Assembly (NCBI GenBank): GCA_003164075.1
Contig: PLRZ01000288.1
Span: 1 to 8,562, forward strand
DNA: 8,562 nt
Reading direction: 5' to 3'
Source of the DNA: Bryobacterales bacterium
Lineage (GTDB): Bacteria; Acidobacteriota; Terriglobia; Bryobacterales; Bryobacteraceae
Below, in pieces: positions 1 to 5,422 of the stretch. Each line of letters starts with the position of its first letter. Within the stretch, counting starts at the first letter, position 1. The notes under the pieces were generated by a model. That model did not search any database. It was given only the letters and a program-made list of their open reading frames with translations, and was not told where the DNA came from. A program made the position numbers and the translations under genes.

Positions 1-138
1 GGCTGCCCCGATATCACGGTGTTCAACGGGGAACTGGTCTGGTCGTGCCGGCTGGAAGAGCAGCTCAAGTTCGGCTGCTTCGTGAGGGCCGTGCCCAAAC
101 GGTCCAGTAAGTCGCCAGAGACACTCGCGACACTTTGA
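1..138 (+). CDS. C-terminal end of an unrecognised protein (partial)
   Basis: An open frame enters from the left edge in phase 1 and ends at the TGA at 136-138, giving 45 residues. They begin GCPDITVFNGELVWSC and end SPETLATL. Most of the first 38 codons end in G or C, the pattern of the other real genes here. The competing phase-3 frame, open to about 107, lacks that bias. Three cysteines (residues 2, 16 and 26) and alternating hydrophobic residues suggest a small beta-rich end, but I do not recognise the family. The last 12 or so residues look like a disordered tail. The start lies outside the window, so size and function cannot be judged. A nested inverted repeat begins 21 nt after the stop and may mark the end of the transcript. 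Confidence 0.5.
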   Translation, partial: GCPDITVFNGELVWSCRLEEQLKFGCFVRAVPKRSSKSPETLATL

Positions 139-159
139 CCGTGGCACAGGCGCGGAATA

Positions 160-250
160 CGCTCCCTAACGGGGTGCCCTCTGGGCCCGGCTCTGTAACG
201 AGTGCCCGCGTGTTTGCAATTAGTTACCGAGCCGCGACCGTTAGGGAGCG
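160..250. repeat. Nested intergenic inverted repeat
   Basis: The outer arms CGCTCCCTAACGG (160-172) and CCGTTAGGGAGCG (238-250) are a perfect 13-bp inverted pair. Inside them, GGCTCTGTAAC (189-199) and GTTACCGAGCC (223-233) pair at 10 of 11 positions. The right arm runs into an imperfect 10-bp tandem copy, GTTAGGGAGC GTTAGGGAAC (240-259). Each half, read outside-in, has the order CTCCCTAACGG...GGCTC.GTAAC, so this looks like two inverted copies of one short unit. I remember similar CTCCCT.ACGG...GGCTCGGTAAC repeats scattered between genes in Solibacter-like genomes, but could not check this. There is no U-tract, so it is not a classical intrinsic terminator, although the RNA could fold. Confidence 0.6.
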
Positions 251-753
251 TTAGGGAACGTTCACCGGTGATCCTTCGCATGTATCGAGCGCGCCCCCGG
301 CTGGGCTATCCTTAATAGAGAGTGATGCTGGTACGCCCGGCGCCGACGACATTTACGATCGGCAACACACCGCTGCGTCTGCCCCGCTCGGGCAATTGGA
401 ATGCAGGGCTCGATCGTCAACTTTCGACGTACCTCTTTGTGACCGCATTTAGTATCTGCACCGGCGCGGGACCGACGGCTTCGCCTTCGTGAACACACTG
501 GCGCCCAACGGACCGCCGTCGTTGCTGCCGTTGCCGGGCGGCGAATCGGGTGGGGATTTTCAGCTCCCGAACCTTCGGCGCGACGGCGACCCGGTCCGGA
601 TCCCGGTCCGGGACCTTTTCGGGCCAGTACGAGTGGGCGGCGGCGTATACGCATTCGCGCACCATCTCCAATGCGGTGGTGGATGCCAACAGCGGCTATC
701 CATTTTCGGTCCGGGACCAGACCGGCTGAGTCATCCACTCTCCGCTGAATTTC

Positions 754-966
754 AGAACTCCCGATGTCGCCCCGCAATTTCACACTGGCGGGGAAAATGG
801 GCTGAGCCATTCCTTTCGATGGCGAGAGCTTCGCGGGTGGCGCAGGCGGTGCTCGCCTTCGCTCGATCCTATTCGAGCAGCGGGCCTGATTCGGCGCGGG
901 CGGGCAGGCGAGCACCGCCTGCTCCGCCTGTGGGCTCACTGCAAATTCCACGACATCAGGAGTTCT
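754..966. mobile_element. 213-bp MITE-like element with terminal inverted repeats, inserted in the receptor relic
   Basis: The ends AGAACTCCCGATGTCG (754-769) and CGACATCAGGAGTTCT (951-966) are inverted copies matching at 15 of 16 positions. They are flanked by identical 7-bp direct repeats GAATTTC (747-753 and 967-973), as expected of a target-site duplication. Deleting 754-973 joins the upstream receptor frame (...H-S-P-L-N-F) directly to D-L-N-V-A-I-E-R-M in the same phase, which supports these borders. No transposase-like frame fits inside, so it is apparently non-autonomous, mobilised in trans or long dead. The interior holds a second strong inverted repeat (840-925). Because the target is itself nearly palindromic (CTGAATTTCAG), the exact boundary between repeat and duplication could move by one or two bases. 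I cannot assign it to a named IS family. Confidence 0.62.
840..925. repeat. Internal fold-back repeat inside the 213-bp element
   Basis: GCAGGCGGTGCTCGCCT (842-858) and AGGCGAGCACCGCCTGC (906-922) are a perfect 17-bp inverted pair. After one mismatch the pairing continues two more bases outward (839-840 with 924-925). The loop contains a further perfect 6-bp hairpin, GCTCGA / TCGAGC (861-866 and 873-878). Just outside the left arm is GTGGCGCAGGC (837-847), the same 11-mer found inverted in the double hairpin at 4038-4048. The two repeats may therefore be related at this core. A transcript of either strand would form a long GC-rich stem. Confidence 0.65.
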
Positions 967-1093
967 GAATTTCGATTTGAACGTGGCGATCGAACGCATG
1001 GTGACGTTCCACGGATACCGCTTTGCGCTTCGCGGCGGGGTCGACAATGCCACCGGCCAGGCCAATCCGCCGGCGGTCGACAATGTGTCCGGC

Positions 1094-1260
1094 GCGGCCG
1101 CGCGGGACAATCAAGCCGATAAAGAATATTTATCATTTCCTTATATCTCGCTTACGCCTTCCAGATCCTTCTTCCCCTATACTGGTCCCTACGCAGCTAT
1201 TGAAAGACACATAAGACAAGCGTGAAAGGCCGAAGTCCAGCCGGGGGAGCTGACAAGGAT
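1094..1260 (+). promoter_or_regulatory. AT-richer leader with the likely promoter of the barrel gene
   Basis: This 167-nt gap changes from GC-rich relic sequence to a clearly AT-richer stretch (about 1118-1150). The best -10-like hexamer is TATACT at 1178-1183, but no convincing -35 box lies 16-18 nt upstream, so exact promoter placement is weak. GGGGGAG at 1243-1249 is an 11-nt-spaced Shine-Dalgarno candidate for the ATG at 1261. I see no clear repressor palindrome. The region is called regulatory mainly because of its position and composition. Confidence 0.25.
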
Positions 1261-3201
1261 ATGAACGTTCACAGTAAGATACGGGGAATCTTGACTATCG
1301 CAATGGCAGCCGGGTTAGCCGCGCCCTTAGTGCGCGCGGCCGACGGGCCGCCCGCGCCGGGCTACGGTTCGGTGCGCGGAATTGCCATGGACGTAGGCGG
1401 AAAGCCGCTGGCTACGGTCACGGTCGCGATACGCAGCGCCGATGGCGCCACCGACAGACAAGTCCTCAGCGATACGGATGGGTCTTTCGCCGCGGACAAT
1501 CTCAGGCCCGGGACATACCGGATCACGGCTTCGAAGGAGGGCCTGTCCAGCCCGCCAGCTACCACGGTGGAAGTCGCACGGGACCAGACGGTTCGTCCCA
1601 AAGTGGTTCTTGCGGCGGCCAAGAGCACACCTTCCATTGAGGAGGAACTCGCGGCGATGAAGGAGCGCATCGCCGCGCTGGAAGCGGAATTGAGGGCGCG
1701 CAACACCGCGGAAGCCGCACCGGCGCCGTCTGCACCAGCACCGGCGCCACCCGCCCCGGCACCGCCTAGCCAAGCGCCGCAAGCTGCCGCCCCGGCCCCG
1801 CCCGCGCCAGCCATTCCGGAAGCTCTCCAGGCGCCCGACGCCGCTCCGGCGGTGGACAATGCCACTCCGTTCGCGTTCGGCGACTTCACCTGGCTCAACG
1901 GCACGCCGCGCAATAAAGATACCGTGCTGGACACCAAGTTCTTCACCCCGGAAATTCGCTTCGACACGAACTACATGGAGGATTTCAACCAGCCGAAGGA
2001 TCACACAATCGTGGGGGCGACCGAGTCATTCCGTTCCGGCGAAGTCCAGATCGAGCAGGTCAGCGTGGGCGGCGATTTCCACTGGCAAAACGTTCGAGGC
2101 AGGATCCTGACCATGTTCGGCATGTTTGCCACTACGACGCCGCGCAATGACGCCAGTTTCGGGGTGGGCCAATGGGATCTCCGCGACGCCTACAAGTACG
2201 TTTCGGAAGCTTACGGCGGGTACCACTTCAACGTAAATCACGGGCTTAATGTGGACGCGGGAATCTTCGTCTCGTACATCGGTCTGTTCAGTTACTACAA
2301 TTTCGATAACTGGACTTACCAGCCGTCCTATGTGTCCTCAAACACGCCTTGGTTCTTTAACGGACTGCGCGTCCAGTGGTTCCCTACGAACAAGCTGAAA
2401 ATCGAACCCTGGCTGATCAATGGATGGCAATCTTACGCCAAATACAACAGCCATCCGGGTTTGGGAGGACAGCTTCTGTGGCAGCCGAAGGAATGGTTCA
2501 AGCTTGTCGCGAACCAATATGGCTTCGGACAGGACAACCTGGGCCTGCCGCACACGGAACGTCTTCACACCGACGATAGCATCGAACTCAGGTACTATAA
2601 CGATCCCGAGAGCCCCAACATCTCCAAGATGGCATTCTCCCTCACGGCGGATGCGGGATGCCAATACGGCGGTGGACTGCAGTGTACCGGCGCACCCAGC
2701 AAGAACAAGGAATCGTTCGTAGGGTGGATGCTCTATGACCGGATGTGGTTCCACAAGAACACGTATGCCATTACTCTTGGCGGCGGAGAGATGAGTAACT
2801 GGGGCCGCTACCTGACGCTGCTGCCGCCGATCAACGGGGCTGACGCGGTCACCGGTTCGCCTTACTTCACGGAGTTACCCGGCCAAAGGGCGCATATGTG
2901 GGATAGCACGGTCACCTTCCAGTACATGCCGAAACAGTACATCACCTGGTGGGCGGAAGTTGGTTATCGTCACTCCGATGTTCCGTATTTCGCGGGACGA
3001 GGCGGGGTCACACCGCCCGGCTTCTCGGTCGGCGGAACTAATGGGGCTCCCGGACAGTACGCCTGCATGAGCGGAGCAGCGTCCGGCGCCAGCGATCTCC
3101 CGACAGCCACGACGAATTGCGCCAGCTCCGGCGGCGTCTGGTTCCCCGACCTTCGCCGCAGCGAAACGAAGGTTTCCGTTGGGGTGATGGTGAAGTTCTA
3201 A
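1261..3201 (+). CDS. Outer-membrane beta-barrel porin with N-terminal carboxypeptidase-regulatory-like domain
   Basis: This is a secreted 646-residue protein. The N-terminus MNVHSKIRGILTIAMAAG is a signal peptide, likely cut after VRA (24-26) or the next Ala. Residues about 34-117 form a carboxypeptidase-regulatory-like beta-sandwich (G-x-V-R-G start, D-G-S-F-A...L-R-P-G-T-Y core). Next come a short coiled coil (about 123-147, S-I-E-E-E-L-A-A-M-K-E-R-I-A-A-L-E) and an Ala/Pro linker (about 150-190). The remaining 440 or so residues are rich in Trp, Tyr, Asn and Gly with alternating strands, and end in V-G-V-M-V-K-F, the terminal Phe typical of BamA-assembled barrels. The barrel resembles the BBP2/OmpL-like porin family, from memory. 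A GTG at 1222 would add 13 residues before the signal peptide; the ATG fits better because of its Shine-Dalgarno and hydrophobic N-terminus. Solute passage is inferred, with no known substrate. It probably shares a transcript with the next gene. Confidence 0.8.
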   Translation: MNVHSKIRGILTIAMAAGLAAPLVRAADGPPAPGYGSVRGIAMDVGGKPLATVTVAIRSADGATDRQVLSDTDGSFAADNLRPGTYRITASKEGLSSPPATTVEVARDQTVRPKVVLAAAKSTPSIEEELAAMKERIAALEAELRARNTAEAAPAPSAPAPAPPAPAPPSQAPQAAAPAPPAPAIPEALQAPDAAPAVDNATPFAFGDFTWLNGTPRNKDTVLDTKFFTPEIRFDTNYMEDFNQPKDHTIVGATESFRSGEVQIEQVSVGGDFHWQNVRGRILTMFGMFATTTPRNDASFGVGQWDLRDAYKYVSEAYGGYHFNVNHGLNVDAGIFVSYIGLFSYYNFDNWTYQPSYVSSNTPWFFNGLRVQWFPTNKLKIEPWLINGWQSYAKYNSHPGLGGQLLWQPKEWFKLVANQYGFGQDNLGLPHTERLHTDDSIELRYYNDPESPNISKMAFSLTADAGCQYGGGLQCTGAPSKNKESFVGWMLYDRMWFHKNTYAITLGGGEMSNWGRYLTLLPPINGADAVTGSPYFTELPGQRAHMWDSTVTFQYMPKQYITWWAEVGYRHSDVPYFAGRGGVTPPGFSVGGTNGAPGQYACMSGAASGASDLPTATTNCASSGGVWFPDLRRSETKVSVGVMVKF

Positions 3202-3211
3202 GGAGCGACTT

Positions 3212-3937
3212 ATGCGTAATGCATGGCGGCAATCGGGTTGCCTGATTGTAGCCGCGGTTAGCCTGACGGCGGCGGATCCGGCTTGGAAGAGCAAGCCGGC
3301 CGCGCAGTGGACCGAAGAGGACGTGAAGCAGATCCTCGCTACGTCACCCTGGGTGAGGGAAGTTAGGGCCGTCGTGACGCGCCGGCTGACCGAGGAGCAA
3401 CTTAGGGAAGGCGGACAAATGGGACAACCCGGCGGCGTCGGCAATGAGGGGGTTGACCCAAAGGGCAGCGGGCCGAAAGTTTCGCTGAACGTCTTCTCGG
3501 GACCCGGGGGCGATGACCGCAGCCCCCGGTCCCTTCCCCAGCCAATTACATTAAAACTGCGTTGGGAGAGCGCTCTCCCGATTCGGATCGCCGAGTTGAA
3601 ATCGCACGCAGCCGAGACCCCGTTGGAGGGCGACGGTTATCGCATTGCCGTTTACGGCATTCCTGGCGGCGGCTTCAAGGGCGATCCCAGGGAACTAGGC
3701 AAACCTCCGAAGAACCTGGCCGTTTTGAAGCGCGATGGGAAGAAGGACGTGAGGCCGGTTAGCGCCGCGGTGTTCCCGTCGGAGAACGGCGTGGTGGTAG
3801 AGTACCTGTTCCCGTTGTCCGCGGAAATCGGCAAGAGGGATGGGCAAGTCCGGTTCGAGGCGCAGATCGGCCGGATTGTGGTCGGCCAAACTTTCGAGCT
3901 GAGCGAAATGGAGTTCATGGGCAAGCTGGAACTTTGA
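3212..3937 (+). CDS. Secreted protein of unknown function, probably acidobacterial
   Basis: The protein has 241 residues. The start is well supported: AAGGAG at 3200-3205 overlaps the upstream stop and sits 6 nt before the ATG, so the two genes are likely translated from one mRNA. Residues 1-21 (short basic start, then CLIVAAVSLTAA) look like a signal peptide cut near residue 21. The mature N-terminus carries P-A-W-K-S-K-P...Q-W-T-E-E-D (23-37) and S-P-W (45-47), a pattern I associate with uncharacterised acidobacterial secreted proteins, unverified. After a Gly-rich stretch (66-100) comes a beta-rich domain with R-I-A-V-Y-G-I-P-G-G-G-F. No catalytic motif, lipobox or membrane anchor is visible. 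The place behind an outer-membrane barrel hints at an envelope role, but no function can be given. Confidence 0.75.
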   Translation: MRNAWRQSGCLIVAAVSLTAADPAWKSKPAAQWTEEDVKQILATSPWVREVRAVVTRRLTEEQLREGGQMGQPGGVGNEGVDPKGSGPKVSLNVFSGPGGDDRSPRSLPQPITLKLRWESALPIRIAELKSHAAETPLEGDGYRIAVYGIPGGGFKGDPRELGKPPKNLAVLKRDGKKDVRPVSAAVFPSENGVVVEYLFPLSAEIGKRDGQVRFEAQIGRIVVGQTFELSEMEFMGKLEL

Positions 3938-4002
3938 CGTTGAGGCGCGCGCTGAGAGCCTAAGGAATCGGGACCGGCGCCCCGGGAGCCGCACTGCCAA
4001 GA

Positions 4003-4048
4003 GGGTCGAGATGGGTCTCGACCCGGCAGGCACGAGTGCCTGCGCCAC
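4003..4048. repeat. Double-hairpin intergenic repeat (REP-like)
   Basis: Two perfect hairpins sit one base apart. GGGTCGAGA (4003-4011) pairs with TCTCGACCC (4016-4024) around a 4-nt loop. GCAGGCAC (4026-4033) pairs with GTGCCTGC (4036-4043), leaving 2 nt between the arms. The trailing GCCTGCGCCAC (4038-4048) is the exact reverse complement of GTGGCGCAGGC at 837-847. The arrangement matches interspersed palindromic repeats I remember from Acidobacteriota and Planctomycetes genomes. No T-run follows, so it is not a standard terminator, though it could stabilise the 3' end of the upstream mRNA. Confidence 0.65.
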
Positions 4049-4148
4049 ATCGCCACCACAGACAATGTGAAGTTATTATTGCGTCGTTCCTAAGCCCGGG
4101 AATTCCGAGAGTCCGCCTACCGCCGGCCGCTTCCGGCTCCACGCAGGA

Positions 4149-4177
4149 TTGCGCGCCCCGCGTCAGACCTCTATAAA
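4149..4177 (+). promoter_or_regulatory. Candidate sigma-70 promoter for the efflux operon
   Basis: TTGCGC (4149-4154) and TATAAA (4172-4177) are 17 nt apart. The -10 box matches consensus at 5 of 6 positions and the -35 box keeps only the TTG. It lies about 88 nt upstream of the adaptor start, in an AT-richer part of the spacer. No clear metal-regulator dyad overlaps it. Prediction by eye only. Confidence 0.33.
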
Positions 4178-4264
4178 GACTATCTATCGAATGCATCTTC
4201 TTTTTCATTGGGGCACTTATGCGGCCCTCATGCCATGCACCCTATTCTAGTTCGTGGAGTCACT

Positions 4265-5410
4265 ATGAAGCCTATCATTGCGTCACTAACCCTGATAACC
4301 ATGTCTAGTGCCTTGTTGCTGACGCTGGCGGGCTGCAACACTGCGCACGGCGACCAGGCAGCCGAAGCGCCGCCGACCGCCAACGTGGTTCTCGCGCCGG
4401 ACGCAGCGCTTTTTTCGGTGGATCACCCGGAGCAGTTCCCCTTGGCTGCGGCGACCCAGCATCCCACCACGTCGGAGCTGGTGGTGACCGGGACAATCCT
4501 TCCCGACGTTTCGCGCAACGTCCCGGTAGTCTCGCTGGCCTCCGGGCGCGTGATGGCCATTCACGCGCGGCTCGGCGACACGGTCCAAAAAGGCCAGTTG
4601 CTGCTGACCGTTCGAAGCGATGACGTCTCGGGCGGCTATTCGAACTACCGGATGGCGGTGGCGGATGAGGTTCTCGCCCGGACTCAATACGAGCGCTCCA
4701 AGGATCTGTACGTTCACGGCGCTATTGCCCTGAACGATCTGCAGGTAGCGCAAGATACCGAAGACAAGGCCAAGATAGCCGTTGAGACCCTGGCGGAGCA
4801 TCTCCGGTTGCTGGGCAACGACCCCGATAAGCCGGCATTCATGGTGGATATCTTCGCACCGGTCTCGGGAGTGATTACCGATCAGGAAGTCACCTATGCG
4901 GCGGCCATCCAGGCGTTCAATACTCCGAGCCCGTTCACGATATCCGATCTCTCTACCATCTGGGTGGTCTGCGACGTGTACGAGAACGACATGTCCACGG
5001 TCAAGATGGGCGATACCGCCGATATTACTCTAAACGCGTATCCCGACCGCAAGTTCAAAGGAACGGTGAGTAATATCGGGTCGATTCTCGATCCCACTAT
5101 CCGCACGGCCAAGGTTCGAATTGAAGTTCAGAACCCGGGTTTTATGCGGCTGGGCATGTTCGTGAGGGCCACCTTCCGCGGTCAAACCAGGGAGATGCAT
5201 ACCATTGTTCCGGCATCCGCCATCATGCACATGCACGATCGGGATTTCGTCTACATTCCCGCGCCCGGCAGTAAGTTTCGCCGGCTCGAAGTGATTGGCG
5301 GAGATCTTCTGGCCGATGACGGGAACATGCAGGAAGTCAAGTCAGGGCTGCAACCGGGACAACAAGTCGTCACTAACGCGCTGGTCCTGGACCACGTGCT
5401 CGCTCAATAA
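4265..5410 (+). CDS. Efflux RND periplasmic adaptor (membrane-fusion lipoprotein, CzcB/CusB-like)
   Basis: This 381-residue adaptor links an inner-membrane RND pump to an outer-membrane channel. The N-terminus is a lipoprotein signal with lipobox L-A-G-C; Cys24 would be acylated. The barrel-sandwich half motif lies at about 86-113 (V-V-S-L-A-S-G-R-V then G-D-T-V-Q-K-G-Q). A helical hairpin follows (about 120-185, with QYERSKDLYVHGAIAL), then the second lipoyl half (I-F-A-P-V-S-G-V-I-T-D), a beta-barrel domain (T-I-W-V-V-C-D-V-Y-E-N-D) and a membrane-proximal end. It lacks the His/Met-rich extra domains of some CzcB and CusB proteins, so it gives no metal clue. GGAG at 4256-4259 is 5 nt before the chosen ATG; a TTG at 4208 would bury the signal peptide. 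The pump gene follows after 12 nt. Confidence 0.92.
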   Translation: MKPIIASLTLITMSSALLLTLAGCNTAHGDQAAEAPPTANVVLAPDAALFSVDHPEQFPLAAATQHPTTSELVVTGTILPDVSRNVPVVSLASGRVMAIHARLGDTVQKGQLLLTVRSDDVSGGYSNYRMAVADEVLARTQYERSKDLYVHGAIALNDLQVAQDTEDKAKIAVETLAEHLRLLGNDPDKPAFMVDIFAPVSGVITDQEVTYAAAIQAFNTPSPFTISDLSTIWVVCDVYENDMSTVKMGDTADITLNAYPDRKFKGTVSNIGSILDPTIRTAKVRIEVQNPGFMRLGMFVRATFRGQTREMHTIVPASAIMHMHDRDFVYIPAPGSKFRRLEVIGGDLLADDGNMQEVKSGLQPGQQVVTNALVLDHVLAQ

Positions 5411-5422
5411 CAGGAACCCAGA

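Larger units (their letters stand above)
331..1093 (+). pseudogene. Decayed 3' part of a TonB-dependent (Oar-like) receptor gene
   Basis: Four + strand pieces read like consecutive parts of the beta-barrel of acidobacterial TonB-dependent receptors, which import large substrates across the outer membrane. Piece A (331-447) includes LPRSGNWNAGLDRQLSTYLF. Piece B (453 to about 600, shifted frame) includes YLHRRGTDGFAFVNTL. Piece C (about 613-753, back in A's frame) includes SGQYEWAAAYTHSRTISN and GYPFSVRDQTG. Piece D (971-1093) includes FDLNVAIERM and FHGYRFALRGGVDNATGQ, the conserved near-C-terminal part. Damage seen: frameshifts near 448-452 and 600-613, a TGA at 727-729 that a single C-to-T change from CGA would explain, a 213-bp insertion at 754-966, and loss of the last strands after 1093. 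The signal peptide, plug and most of the barrel are absent. The family assignment rests on remembered patterns. Long minus-strand frames across this region are shadows. Confidence 0.72.
3938..4264. other. 327-nt spacer between the two gene pairs
   Basis: No credible gene is present. The first 65 nt are GC-rich with no terminator-like hairpin plus T-run. A double hairpin occupies 4003-4048. From about 4165 the sequence becomes AT-richer and holds a promoter candidate, then the leader of the adaptor gene with GGAG at 4256-4259. Minus-strand open frames across 3960-4208 are an artefact: the hairpin repeat translates there as MWRRHSCLPGR, a peptide I remember recurring in spurious predictions. 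Confidence 0.6.

Noticed and set aside
489..968. 159-residue + strand open frame as an independent gene
   Set aside because: Only its first 40 residues are receptor-like; the rest is out of frame with the relic and runs through the inserted element.
262..1110. 282-residue minus-strand open frame
   Set aside because: It is very rich in Arg, Pro and Ala with no recognisable domain. It runs antisense through the receptor pieces and across the mobile element, which a real gene would not do. The + strand reading is meaningful.
977..1225. 82-residue + strand open frame as a small gene
   Set aside because: Its first 39 residues are the receptor's near-C-terminal strands; the rest is non-conserved read-through into the leader of the next gene.
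1222..1260. Upstream GTG start for the barrel gene
   Set aside because: It would put 13 polar residues before a good signal peptide and has a weaker ribosome-binding site than the ATG at 1261.
4003..4048. Double hairpin as an intrinsic terminator
   Set aside because: Neither stem is followed by a T-run, and similar palindromes are better explained as dispersed repeats.
4208..4264. Upstream TTG start for the adaptor
   Set aside because: It would displace the lipoprotein signal from the N-terminus; the ATG at 4265 has GGAG 5 nt upstream and a correct lipobox distance.
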